A stretch of DNA of 64,000 nt from the NCBI GenBank assembly GCA_023159155.1, contig JAJNNX010000067.1, forward strand, positions 204,498 through 268,497. Reading direction: 5' to 3'. The stretch is from Ustulina deusta (Eukaryota; Ascomycota; Sordariomycetes; Xylariales; Xylariaceae). Shown piece by piece: positions 38,748 to 50,900 of this stretch (the first letter of the stretch is position 1; every line of letters begins with the position of its first letter). The notes beneath the pieces were generated by a model that was not told where the DNA came from, did no database searches, and saw only the letters and a program-made list of their open reading frames with translations. Both the position numbers and the translations under genes were made by a program.

Positions 38748-39939
38748 TCTGGAGAATGTGGCGATAGAATGGGATGGAAATCAGACAGTATGCATGAGTC
38801 ACTGCTTCAGATGTAACAGTTTCCGTCTTTGGAGCTCTGGAATGAAACGAAAGAGCTCTAATTCTTATCCACGGTACTTCGTACATGACGAGAAATCAAA
38901 CTGGCGCTTTACTAAGTAGAATGACCCCAATTGGTCTAAAAGAGTTTAGCGCAAACACCCTTTTCGGCCTAGCGCCCAACTCTGTCCTTATCTCACGTGA
39001 TTTCACTCCGGAGCAGAACTACTCTTAAGGCTTAGGGTTAGATGTTTTTATAGGTTGTTTTAGTTAATAAATACTAAAAAAGTATTAAATTTTTAATTAG
39101 TTACTAGATTAATTATTAATATTTTTTAATCTATTATTAAAAGTTTATTATATATTTAGTTAGTTAGCCATTTATTAAAATTATTAAGATATTTAAATAG
39201 ATTTCTTTGCTGTTTCACTTCCTTCTAAATTTAGGTTTGGGAACATCACTACACATGACGTCATAAACTCTTCTTCGGCGGGCTAGCACCAGACAAATGC
39301 CTAAGGCACCCATCCACGGCCGTGCTTAGGCACTTTCTTATCCCTTATCGGTCCTCGAACTATCGGAGAGCAAAAAATTTATTGGGAAAAAGTCAAAAAT
39401 TTCACAGCCCCACCAGGCCCCGGACCTGACCACTCCCACCCATCCGCCACCCACTTGCAGGCCAAAAATAAGCCCAGAAGCCCCAGGCGCCTCAGCAACC
39501 CCCCCACTATAGAGTTCCCGACCCGGCGTCCGCGACAAGGCTCAGTGGAGGCCAGGGCACCCTTCCTGCCCCTCCTTTCTGGGACACACCGATTTCTCTA
39601 TCTCTCCTGTCGTTTTATTTCCATCTCTCGCTGGCTTCCGCAAGTCCTTGTTGGTGACAGCTCGACACCGAAGACACTGCGGCCTCTGTCCACCCCCGAC
39701 ACGAAAGCCGTCTTCCTTTTCTCTGCGCAACATTGCAATCCGTCACATTCACTTGTGATCGTTCTCCACGCCGAACCGACCCCGCGCTCGCGTTTGGCTT
39801 CCACACAGCCCAGGCGGGGTAGATTTCTGACGACTTTTTATTTTTTACTTTATTTTCTTCGTTGCGAGTCATTCGCCTCCTTGGCTGCGTCGCTCGCATC
39901 TCGACGACTCGGGCACCAGACGTGCTCACCACCGCCAAG
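38748..39939. promoter_or_regulatory. Shared ADE8/ARB1 upstream region with an AT-rich patch
   Basis: A divergent promoter region of 1.2 kb. TTAGGGTTAG at 39032-39041 resembles the telobox bound by Tbf1-type factors, which in fungi often sits before ribosome-biogenesis genes; its role here is inference. Directly after it, 39040-39203 is about 160 bp of A/T-dominated sequence like the flanking AT blocks. The last 350 bp before ARB1 are pyrimidine-rich (CT tracts), typical of strongly expressed fungal genes. The frame at 39455-40255 is a read-in to ARB1, not a separate gene. Confidence 0.55.
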
Positions 39940-41947
39940 ATGGTCTCTGCGTCCAAGGAGAAGCGACTCGCCAAGAAGGCGGCCGAGGGCAAGGGCGAGA
40001 AGAAGACTCTCGTCTCGCGGTCCAAGGCCGGCTCCAAGGCGGCTTCCAAGAACGCCAGCGCCGCCGGCTCTACCGCCGGCGACGACACGCCCCCGGATCC
40101 CAACGATCTGCCCGCGACCAGTGAGAAGGATGCCGACAAGGTCCAGCGGCTCGCCGACCAGAAAGATGCCCACGGCCTGTCGGACCGCATCACCACCGGT
40201 GTCCTGGCTTCCATCCCGAGCAGCAGAGACGTCAAGGTCATCAGCGCCAGCTTGACCTTCCACGGCCGCGTCCTCCTCAACGAAACAGACTTGGAGCTGA
40301 CCTTTGGGCGTCGCTACGGCCTGCTCGGCGAGAACGGCTGCGGAAAGAGCACGCTGCTGAAGGCCATCTCGGAGCGCGAGTACCCCATCCCCGAACATGT
40401 CGACATCTACCTACTGAACCAGGGCGCACCGCCCTCCGACCTTGGCGCCCTCGAATGGGTCGTCAGGGAGGCTGAGCGAGAGTTGGACCGTCTAGACAAG
40501 CTAGCCGAGCGGATTCTCGAGGAAAATGGCCCCGACGATCCTGTGCTCATGGATCTTTATGAGGTACGTGCTCCCTTCCCCTCCCCCGCAGAGTTGGAGA
40601 AAGCTGCTGACTCTCCCTCCAAAGCACATGGACAAGATGGATCCCTCCACCTTTGCCACGCGAGCTTCGCTTATCCTGACTGGCCTCGGCTTCAACAAGG
40701 TCACAATCCACAAGAAGACCAAGGACATGTCCGGTGGCTGGCGTATGCGTGTTGCCCTTGCCAAGGCTCTGTTCGTGAAGCCCACTCTCCTGCTCCTCGA
40801 CGACCCCACTGCCCATTTGGATCTGGAAGCCTGTGTGTGGTTGGAGGAATATCTCAAGAAGTGGGAGCGCACCCTGGTGCTCATCTCTCACTCGCAAGAT
40901 TTCTTGAACGGAGTGTGCACCACCATGATCGATATGCGGAAGCAGCAGCTCATGTACTACGGTGGTAACTTCGACTCCTATGTCAAGACCCGCAAGGAGC
41001 AGGAGATCAACCAGATGACCGCCTACAAGAAGCAGCAGGAAGAGATCAAGCACATCAAGGAGTTTATTGCGAGCGCCGGTACCTACGCCAACTTGGTGCG
41101 CCAAGCCAAGTCTCGCCAGAAGATTCTCGACAAGATGATTGCAGACGGTCTGATCGAGGAAGTCAAGGAAGACCGTGCCTTCACATTCAGATTCACCGAC
41201 GTCGAAAAGCTGCCGCCCCCTGTGCTGGCTTTTGACAGTGTCACATTCTCGTATTCGGGAAATCCCAAGGATGACTTGTACCGCCACATCGATCTTGGTT
41301 TCGACATGGACTCTCGAACGGCTCTTGTCGGGCCCAATGGTGTCGGTAAGAGTACACTTCTTCGTCTGATGACGGGTAAGATTTCGCCCACCGACGGTGC
41401 CGTGAAAAAGCATACCCATCTTAAGCTTGGAATGTACTCGCAGCACAGTGCCGAGCAACTCGATTTGACCAAGAGTGCGTTGGATTTCGTACGCGACAAG
41501 TTCCCCGACAAGTCGCAAGATTATCAGTACTGGAGACAATGCCTTGGAAGGTACGGTGTTTCCGGTACTGTTCAGACATCCATCATGGGTACACTATCCG
41601 AGGGCCAAAAGAGCCGTATCGTCTTCGCCTTACTCGCTATTGAGTCTCCCAACATGCTTCTTCTCGACGAGCCTACCAATGGCTTGGATATACCAACAAT
41701 CGACGCCTTGGCTGAAGCCATTGAGAACTTTACTGGCGGCGTTATTGTAGTGTCTCACGACTTCAGGTAAGTGTCTCTATCCACTCCTTTTCCATCGAGG
41801 CTCTACTCACTGTTTCCCAGGTTGCTCGATCGGATTGCCAAGCAAATCCTCGTCTGCGAGAACAAGACCATCAAGCCTTGGGATGGCTCCATAGCCGAAT
41901 ACAAGAATTACCTGCGGAAGAAGATGGTGGCAGCTGGAGCTGTCTAA
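39940..41947 (+). CDS. ARB1: ABC-F ATPase Arb1, ribosome biogenesis factor
   Basis: Exons 39940-40563, 40625-41766 and 41821-41947 (introns 61 nt phase 0 and 54 nt phase 2) give 630 aa, matching the usual Arb1 length. It has two ABC domains and no membrane segments. A basic Lys/Ala N-terminal extension leads to GLSDR. Domain 1 has Walker [10 protein letters not shown] (130-138), signature MSGGW (about 243) and Walker B LLLLDDP, with Asp where most ABC ATPases have the catalytic Glu; I recall the same in yeast Arb1. An ABC-F linker rich in KQQEEI and SRQKILDKM follows. Domain 2 has GPNGVGKST (444-452), LSEGQKSR and [11 protein letters not shown]. Arb1 is an essential nucleo-cytoplasmic ATPase acting in 40S and 60S biogenesis and in ribosome quality control. 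The ATG at 39940 (CAAGATGG) is preferred to an upstream in-frame start because homology begins there. Confidence 0.96.
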
Positions 41948-42859
41948 AAGTGTGTTCGATAGTTGGAAATACAGATGCATTCATGGGGCGATCCAGGGCG
42001 GCTGAGTCTACCTACCAAGCTCGTGTCACGACATTCGGCGGATTTCGGATGGTAAAATTTTCTGCATCACGGAACGCGCGGCTCAAATACAGGGTATGCT
42101 ATAGATTGGGCATTTGTCGACGATCATGTATAGACCCGCATCCGAAGGGTGTCGTGAAACAAACAGGAAGCGCAAGCCCCGCGCTATGATGGAGGGATGG
42201 ATGGATGGGGTTCGATTGACATTTTTGTCGTCGTCAAACCTTGCGCCTGATCTTGTTGGGTGGGAAGGAGAAAGGGACATCATGCCGCACATCGCGGACA
42301 TCAAAGTATCAGCGCAAGAACCATCCTTTTTCTTCGCACGTGGTTTTCACCTTTTCCATAATTGAATAGATTTTCATGCAAAATGATAGTCGGTCGCCCG
42401 CGTATCCCGAGAGTTGTTGTATTGATTAGGTGCTTTGTCCTATATTTGATACGCATCCCCCATTGCAGAATGGGGGTTCTTCAAAGTAGGCCAGAGGTGG
42501 TTACAAGTCGTTTCCGCCTTAATATATATCCAGGTACCCATTATCCGTTAATCAAGCAAACCTACATAGAATCCTCCAAATGCGCGGTTACGTCCTTCTA
42601 GGCAAGTTGGCAAGCGACGTCGATCTCACTCGGGGTCTACCTCAGGTCGAGAGGGTATCATCAAAGTGAATACTTATAATCTTTCTACCTCTATTTAATT
42701 ATAAATATATATATAGTCTCGAATTTTCTATACCTCAACACTTGAGATGCCTTTTTTCTTTTCTTTTCTTTCTCGCCTTAATATGGACGGACTACTATAC
42801 TAAATCGAGAACAACGAGAAGATGGATGATAGATATAATTACTTACCTTAGTATCAACC

Positions 42860-42990
42860 ACTCACTCACTCACTTACTCACTTACTCACCTACTCACTTA
42901 CTCACCTACTCACTTACTTACTTACTCACTTCACAGTGAAATAAATCACAAACTGGGTATCTATCTATCTATCTAGCCAGCTAGCTAGCT
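42860..42990. repeat. Microsatellite cluster (TCAC/TTAC, then TATC and CTAG)
   Basis: 42860-42932 is an irregular array of CTCACTTA and CTTACTCAC units; 42958-42974 is (TATC)n; 42975-42990 is GCTA/CTAG-like. Confidence 0.9.
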
Positions 42991-43068
42991 CTGGCCGACG
43001 ATCAACGAGGGAATCCATAACTGGGCACTTACTTCAATCGAAGAATTCAAACATTGCAGGGCAGTTCA

Positions 43069-43120
43069 TGTAGTAGTAGTAGTCCTAACTACCTAACCTA
43101 ACCTAACCTAACCTAACCTA
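43069..43120. repeat. (GTA)n and telomere-like (CCTAA)n repeat
   Basis: 43069-43083 is (TAG)n. 43091-43120 is six tandem ACCTA/CCTAA pentamers, one base short of the CCCTAA telomere unit. Confidence 0.9.
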
Positions 43121-43716
43121 TAAAGACAAATCCACTGAGCACGGCGTACGATGGGAAATAAACACCGTCTCCGACCGACCGATTCCTCGCCATAAATTGG
43201 GCAAAGTAACGCTACATACGTACACTACATAGATACAAACACAACAAACCGAATACACCTCGGGGTGCAAACCGCGACTGCGACGCTGAGTGTATTGTGG
43301 TGGAGGTACAGCAATGTTATGCAGTGTAGTATAGAGCGCAGGGAAATGGTACGTACGTACGTGCATGGGATCTCTTTCTCCCAACACATCGATACGAGAG
43401 TGAGAGAAGACAAGAAAAGAGAGTCCATTCTCTCGGTTTCTTCATCCATCATCTTTCATTCGTCTATGTAATTACACATCCCCATCCCCATCATTGCGTA
43501 ATGGTTTGGTCGATGCATCAACCTCCCAGACAGGCTGGGGAAAATAAGAGATAGAGAGACAGAGAGAGAGAGAGAAAAGTATGGCCCCAGTCCGTGGGGA
43601 TGAAAACAACGCCTTTCTGATGTCTCTGCTTTTGTTTTTGTACACATAGCAAGAAGTCTTTCCTTTGCGCCCCGAGAAACGCCAATCTCTCAAAACAGAT
43701 GAATTTACACGACGAA

Positions 43717-46700
43717 TTAGATATCCATTTCCCCGTCGGCGATGGCAAGGCGTTGCTTCGTAGTCTTAGCCTTTTTGCTTCCGCCTTTTCGTTTCTTAGC
43801 GGCCTTGGTCTCGGGTTCGACAGGGGTTGCAGTGCCCGATGGTTTGTTTTCATCGTTGAAATGACCCTCGCCTACATGCCACGTTAGTCTATACGGCTAC
43901 GTAAAAAAGAGTTCGTCCGCTCGTGGCGGCAACTCACCTTCGTGGTACATCTCATCGAGGCTGACGGCTTCGCGCTTCCTCTTGTTGCCCCCACGCTTCT
44001 TCGCCGCCTTATCGAGTTCACCGCTCTCCAGAAGCTCTTTCTCGCGCTGTTCGATAAGCTCAGCTTGCTCGTCATCGGCGAGCCACATGGCAATATCACG
44101 GTTACGGTTTTCGGGGGGCCGACGACCACTGAAGTCGACACCTCGGGCACCACCACCCTGGATAACGACACGTTGCACCTCTTCTTTCTGCATCGCTCTC
44201 TTTCGGATGCGTTCTTCGATGGTGCCCCGAGTGATGAGTCGGTACACTGTGACTTGCTTCGTTTGACCGAGGCGATGAGCACGGTCCATGGCCTGCGAAT
44301 CGATCGTCGGGTTCCAATCACTGTCATAGAAGATAACCGTATCGGCTGATGTTAGATTGATACCGAGGCCACCGGCACGCGTGGACAGAAGGAAGACGAA
44401 AATATCGGGGCGTGTTTGGAAATCATGCACTGTATCTCGACGATCTTCTAGTTTTGTAGAACCATCGAGCCGACAGTACTTGTAGTTGCGGTAGGTCAAA
44501 TATTCTTCCATGAGATCAATCATTCTCGTCATCTGGAAATACAGAAGTACACGGTGGCCCTCTTCTTTCAACTTGAAGAGCAGCTGATCGAGCTTCGCAA
44601 GCTTACCACTATCCGTAACGAAGCGGCGCATGCTAGGAACTGTGATGCTGGTAAAACGGCGTTTCTCATTGTCTGGTGTGGGCAGGAGAGAACGCTGTGG
44701 GTATTGCTCGAGGGGAACATGCCGTTCCACCAAGGCTTTCTCCTCGATGGAGGTGGGCCCGTACAATGCTTTCCGTATGGGTCCGTTGAAGAGAGTGTCC
44801 TCGCGCTCCGTGATGGGGGCTCGCGTGCCCTCACAGGAGATATCGACTGGAGGAGCGGATGCGCCCGGTAAAGCCGCTTGTTCCAATCGGCTTAGGCCGG
44901 AATCGTGCCATTGCGAGCGGGAGATGTTCATGAGATTGCTAAGGACGCCCTCGCCGGTGATGTCTGCTAGTGCTCTCCTATCCGTCCGTGCCTTGATTTG
45001 GAACAGAGCATGAGCTGGCGTATAAGTCTCTTCTCCCGGCTCATCATAGATTGCCTGCATTTGGCCAAGCCGGTCACTCTTCTTCGCCAAGTCAGAAGCT
45101 CGAGAAAAGAAATCTTGGTGGCTAGCTCGGTAGACCTCCTGTGGACTTGTATCGGCGAAGCGTAAGAAGGAGAATGCATCGTTGCCCGACGTGCTCGCTC
45201 GGATATTTGCGGGGTCCCAAATATTCATGAGATGATTCAAATACTTGTTTCGAAAACCGGCGCGTACATTATTCTTACCGGCCTTATGCAACCGCCCACC
45301 CTCAGTCCATACAAGGCGTGGTACTTTGTATTCGATCAAGCTGCGCGTCGAATATCCGACTGGGACATTATTCCCCTCGCGAACAAATGACGCAGTCTCG
45401 GCAAAGTAGCCGGCGGAGAAGGGGCTTGTGGTATCCGCGCGCTGGAAAAGATCGGGGTGGTTGCACACCTTCCGGAATTGCATCACCAAGTTCATCAGTG
45501 TGCCAGAGTCCTGGTCATCTCCCATGGTCGCTTTTTCAATCAGATCCATGAAGCTGATCTGGTTTCTCAAGTTCCGATAGTACGCACGCTGCCGGTAGGT
45601 GAGTTCACAGAAAACGTCAAGTTCGATCTTGTCTCCAAGTTCTTTCTGGACGTGCTTCTTCACACGACGCAACATGAAGGGTTTGAGGATCAAGTGCAGC
45701 CGCCTAAGCTGGTCCTCGTTCAACGTCGTGTTGCTTTGAGCGTGGGACTCGATATCCTTGGAGAACCACTCGCTGAATTCATCGTGAGAATCGAAAAGTG
45801 ACGGCATGATGAAATGTAGCAGAGCCCATAGTTCTTGCATGTTGTTCTGGATCGGGGTACCCGTGAGCAGCAGGCGGTTACGGCAATGGAAACCGAGTAA
45901 ACACTTCCACCGCGAACTCTGAGAACTCTTGATGGCTTGCGCCTCGTCCAGAATCATGTATTGCCATCGCATCTTTTGGAAATACGCGACGTCGGAAACC
46001 ACTAGCTGGTACGATGTGACGAGGACGTGGAAGGGTGCGTCCTTGCGGTACGTGTTGTGTTTCCGATCCCAGAACTTGCGCAGTACCTTTCGGTCGCCAG
46101 CTGTGCCCCAGTATGGAAGCACCTTGAACTCGGGGACGAACTTGGCGATCTCTTGTTGCCAATTGTGCAACGTAGAGGCGGGCGCGACAACCAAGTAAGG
46201 GCCCCAGATATCATGAACTTCGGCGAGATAGGCCATGACAGAAATGGATTGCACCGTCTTGCCCAGACCCATTTCGTCGGCCAATATACCGTTGATACCC
46301 TGCTCGTAGAGGTTGGCAAGCCAATTCAGGCCTTTGAGCTGGTATTCTTTCAGTTGGCAGTTCAAAAGCTTGGGCTGTTCGACAGTCACGTCACCGAGGC
46401 CAGTGGGATTCTGGAAGTTCATCTCGCCATCCTCGTCCATATCGTCCTGTGACTTGTTAAAGGCGCGTGCCTTCTGCTGAGCTTCGGCGATGGCATTCTG
46501 CGCGTTTGCAATGGCTGCAGCTCTCAATGTCTCCTCATCTTCGGCATCGAAATCAAGCTGGTTGAAGTCTGTCACCTTGGAACCGATGGGACCAGTAGGT
46601 ACGGCCACATCCACCTTGCTCGAAGATGGAACATCGGCAGCACGTGCGATATCTGGGTTATCCGTACTACGCTCAACCTCGTCGGTCTTGATCTTCTTGC

Positions 46701-49700
46701 CGATGAAGTGAGAGTACAGCTCGGTTTGCGAGATGAGGAAATTGAGCTTCCTCTTCTGGCGAGCAGCCTCACGGTCAGCCTCTTCCTTGCGGGCATTTTC
46801 GAGTTCTTGGCGCTCTGCAGCTTTGCGCATGTCTCTCTCTTCACGCTCGTTTCGTTTCCAGAAACCCATCATGTCACGCATACATCGCTTCGCACGAGCC
46901 TGCAGGTCCTTCGTGCCCTTGTTTGTTCGCAGCTGCCAGCGCTTGGCTTCCTTGGAAGCAAGGATGGCCGTCTTCTTAAGGTTGGAGGCCTTGGTAGCGT
47001 AGGATTCAGTCGCCAACTTGAAAGTCTTGACCACGTCTTTTCGTGCCAGATCACGCCAAATTTGATCGTAGATCTGGTTGTATCCCTTGGACTGGAATTT
47101 GGTTTCCAAGGGGTTAGGAGGAGGTTCCTCGGCGGCCTTCTCCTTCTCCTTCAGCTCCTTCGTGCTCTCCTTCGGCTCCTTATCCTTGTCCTTGTCTTTG
47201 GACTCCTTATCCTTAGCCTTGCTCAGCTTGATGCGGATCTTGGTTTCTTCTCTCGCGGGAAGTTCCTCGCCAGCGTCCAGAGCAGCTTGGGCTGCCTCGG
47301 CGGCATCTTTCTCGGCTTGCTTTTGTTCCTTGGACTTCTTGGGGCGAGTGCCGGCCCGGCCTTTGGTCTTCGCCTTTCCGTTACTCTCCTGGTCTGTAGC
47401 GTGGAATGAAGACATAGTGCCGCCCTCCAAGTTGAGCTCGAGAGCTTGCAAACCACGAGCTGGGCCCTTGATGCCCTTTTGGAGGATTAACTTCGTCTGC
47501 TGTGCCTTCTTGTTGGCGCGTTCGGCCTCGCGAAGGTGTTTGGCTCGTTCCGCCTCATCTTCAGCGGCAAGGGCTCTGGCCAAAGCAGCTTCTTTCTGTT
47601 CAATAGTGACTTGCATCGATTTCTCACGTCTCCGCTTTCGCTGCATATCTTTCTTGCGTTCTTTCTCTGCATAGATCTCCCGCTCGCGGACTTGGCGTAA
47701 CGCCTCCTCGTAGTGCAATTCGTCGTAACGACGTTTTGCGAGACTCAGGTGGTCCGTCAGCCTTCGCGACAGAAAGCTAGATAAATCGCCGCGCCGGGTG
47801 GCACCGTTTTGGTATTCCGCCTGTTCATGACTGAGCTTGCGCTTCTTGATGCGATTCATGAAATCTTGCTCCTCGATATCGAGTTCAGACAAGTCGATAT
47901 CATCGGCCTTGCTATCGAGCTGTTCCAGGAGGTGTTGGATCTTCTTCTCTTTATCGGCCGAGACTGGCTTCGGCTTGGGCTGGCCGTTGACTTGCCTCTT
48001 GGGCGGTTTGGCGGGGGGCTCTTTTGCATGACTGGAGGAAGAGCGGCGCGCCTCTTTCTTCGAGGTGCCTTCCGAGTCTCTCAGCAGCGATTCGCGGGTT
48101 TTGCTCTTACGAGGTGCCTTCTCCTTTTTCGTTTCCGTCATGATGGGCGCTTTGGGCTTCGGGAGGGGCTCTGCGCTCGAAAGAATATTGGAAAAGGACA
48201 TGAGCTCGGCTGCACGACTGGGAGTCTGTTCGACGCGTGTTAGCAGAGCGTGCAAAGGTTGACGGGATAGCCCGAGCACGCGTCTCAGGTCGACAGGGTC
48301 ATACATACATTTGACGAGGCTGCCGCTTTCGTGGAGGCGGGCTCGGGATTCAATATGGAGGGCAGCGAGGGCGCTGGGGTGGACGTGTGACGATTCGCAG
48401 ATGAGAGGGAATCGGACGGATTCCGGTGGCGAGAGGAAGGGGAATCCATGCGCAGGGTGTTGCTTGAATCAGCACCGTTCTTGGGATGAGAGTGCGGGTG
48501 CGGGCTCCGTGGAGGAAACTTTGAATTGACTGAGGGCGAAGAGGACCCGTAGCCGTTTTTGCTGTTGTGGTTGTAGTAGTGGGAAGACTCGGTCTTCGAT
48601 GGAGGGTAGTCGTATGCATCCGACCGCGACTAAGAAGGCAAGGAATGTTAGTTGGCTCCTATTGAGAGGACAAGGACATTGCCCTATTGGGGACCAGGGA
48701 AGGCCAGGGAAGGATGGGTATTGTGGGAGGGCGATTATGGAGATGGGCGCTATGGGCAAATTCTCAGTTGAATGAGACAAGGTGTCTGCCCCAATGGAAA
48801 AGTCTCTCGCTCCCAGTCAGACAAACATGCCCCATACACTGTGGCACGGCTCACGGCAACATCGACAGGTGGGGGGGCCATTCGAATTCTTTTTTTTTTC
48901 TTCTGGAGGGAGTTCCGATGCAGCACACTGGTTGACGCCGTCTCTGTCCACATCTACCCGACCGCCAAATTGCCCAGACAGATCACGGACTGGGCGATGC
49001 AACCAGAGCACAACGCACAGTTGGTCGGAGACGGTGTATGAGATGGGTGACTGGATGCATGCATGCATCCATGTATGGATGAGCGAGCGGAAAGATGGGT
49101 GGATAGATACAAATAGGAAACGGAACATGGACAAGGCGCGCATCCCGGCACGGCGTCCAGGGAAAGAGTGAGGAATCTCGATGTCCAACTTACCTGTTTT
49201 TGCCAGTTCTCTGCCGGTCGCCTCTCCTTGGTCGTGTCGGTCAGGGGATCGTAGAAGCTGCCCGAGGACTTCTCGTGCATGGGCCGGGGGAAGTCAGCCT
49301 TGGGCGGTTGCAGAGGCGATGCACTCGGAGGGCCGTTGCCATTCGTCGAAGACAGGGCCGAGGAAGAGGCCATGATCGAGCTCAAGGCCCCGGGCGGAGG
49401 GGCCAGCGGCGGCAGATGAGGCAGCGAAGAAGCGTTGGGTCCCGATGCAGATGACGACAGCAGGGCGGGACCCGAAAGGATCGACGAGTGATGATGCGGC
49501 GATGCGTGATTGAAGGGGTGGCTTAGCGGCGACGATAGCGGCGGGCGCGGGCGCGTTGCATCGGTCGGCGTCGTGATGGACGAGAGGGGGGTATGCAGCT
49601 TGGTGGGTGATGGCGAATGGAAGGGGGAGGTCAATGGCGGTATGGACGATGATGACGACGATGACGCTGTTGTTGTCGCAGTCGCAGTGATGGTGGTGTT

Positions 49701-50900
49701 GGTGGTGGTGGTGATGGCGTGGTCATGAGCATTAGTGCGTTTGCGAGAAGATGAAGAAGAAGAAGAAGAGTTAGAGTTGTTGGCAGTAGCGTTTTTGGCG
49801 GCGGTGGTGGTGGTGTTGGCGGTGGTCGCGTCGGCTGTGGGCTTACGAAAATCTAATTGCGTCGAGGCCGTGACGGTCGGAGATGTCATGCTAACGTTGG
49901 CGCGGGTATCGTGCACCTGGCTTTGGGCTTGGGCTTGGGCTTGGGCTTGAGCTTGAGCTTGAGCTTGGGAATTGGCGCTGCTGGGAATAAGATGGGCAAA
50001 ACCAGGAGCGTGGCGGGCATGGGCCTGGGCATGGGTGCGAGCACGGGGACGCGAGGAGTGGGATTGAGTTTGATTGCTCTGGGGAGTCGGGTCGGTCGTG
50101 GTGATGGGGAACGAGCTGGCGGTGCTAGTGCTGGTGTTGGTGCTAGTCGTGGTAGTCGTATTCAAATTACCACCACGATAAGGAGCAGCAGCAACAGCAG
50201 CAACAGCAGCAGTGGTGGATGTCGGGAAGTGTGGATGATGGGGATGCAGACGCAGAGGGGGTTGTGGCTGGGGTTGGGGTTGATGGTGGTAGTGGTGTTC
50301 GTGTCGGTCGTGGTGGTGACGCTGGTGATGGGGATGGGGATGGGGATGGGGATGAGGATGCTGTTGTTGATGGTGATGGTGACGATGATGATTTAGACCC
50401 GCATCGGTTTGCGACAAGGAATTTGATTTTGAATCCGGCGATGGTCGTGGTGGCCCCAGCGCATCGTCCTCCAGCTTCCATCTCCTCTTATTTGTCCCTG
50501 TTGTTTCAGCACCACTCCTGCTCCCAGTCCAAGCTCCAGCTCCCGCTCCAGCGTCAGCAGCAGCCGTGCCAATCCTCCTAAATGGCGCGGTTGTAAGTGG
50601 AGATGATGCTGTTGTCGGCGGTGTCGGCGGTTGTCTTCGTACTGGCCCTGCTGCCAGCCCCGGTGCTGTGGCTGCGGCTGCTGCTTGCTGTGACAATAAT
50701 GGTGATGATGATGACGACGATGGCAATGACAACGGCGACGACGATGCGCCACCAAGTCTTGGGCCGCCTGTTGCTGTTGTTCTACTACTGCTCGTGTTAT
50801 CTGGGCCGGCACCATGTCTGCTATAATAACTCTCGTCTCCTTCGCGGCCGTCCCGCGCTTCCCTGTACAGCACAGTCGCATGATAATTGTTGGCATCCAT
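43717..50900 (-). CDS. INO80: INO80 chromatin-remodelling ATPase
   Basis: Four exons: 49194-50900, 48309-48629, 43938-48225 and 43717-43871. Introns are 564 nt (GTAAGT...CTTCTTAG), 83 nt (GTATGT...GAACAG) and 66 nt (GTGAGT...CATGTAG); CTAAC-type branch sites are present and phases are 0, 0 and 1. The product is 2156 aa. The first about 680 residues are low complexity: poly-Ser, His/Pro repeats (about 171-225) and (QA)n (about 312-326). The DBINO domain is about 1054-1186. The SNF2 motor has Walker A DEMGLGKT (about 1326) and the INO80-type DEAQ box (about 1436). A roughly 280-residue lobe insertion is followed by the helicase C domain with AHRLGQ. A basic C-tail ends ADGEMDI. INO80 slides nucleosomes and acts on H2A.Z nucleosomes in transcription and DNA repair in the nucleus. 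The apparent ATG at 48306 lies inside intron 2 and is not the start. Confidence 0.95.

Larger units (their letters stand above)
41948..43716. other. Convergent ARB1/INO80 spacer rich in microsatellites
   Basis: About 1.8 kb holding the 3' ends of two convergent housekeeping genes. There is no supported gene. Repeats are listed separately; an AG-rich tract also lies near 43550-43580. Confidence 0.6.

Noticed and set aside
39455..40255. 266-codon plus-strand frame over the ARB1 start
   Set aside because: Overlaps ARB1 in another frame; Arg/Pro/Ser-rich out-of-frame translation of its N-terminus.
40547..41539. 330-codon open frame antisense to ARB1
   Set aside because: Shadow of the ARB1 codon pattern; the plus-strand frame carries all ABC motifs.
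46708..47674. Plus-strand frames of 233 and 198 codons, Leu/Ser-rich
   Set aside because: Antisense shadows of the Lys/Glu-rich region of INO80.
48226..48308. Apparent N-terminus of INO80 starting at the ATG at 48306
   Set aside because: GTATGT, a GCTAAC branch and GAACAG define an 83-nt phase-0 intron. Removing it joins upstream exon sequence that matches the fungal INO80 layout.
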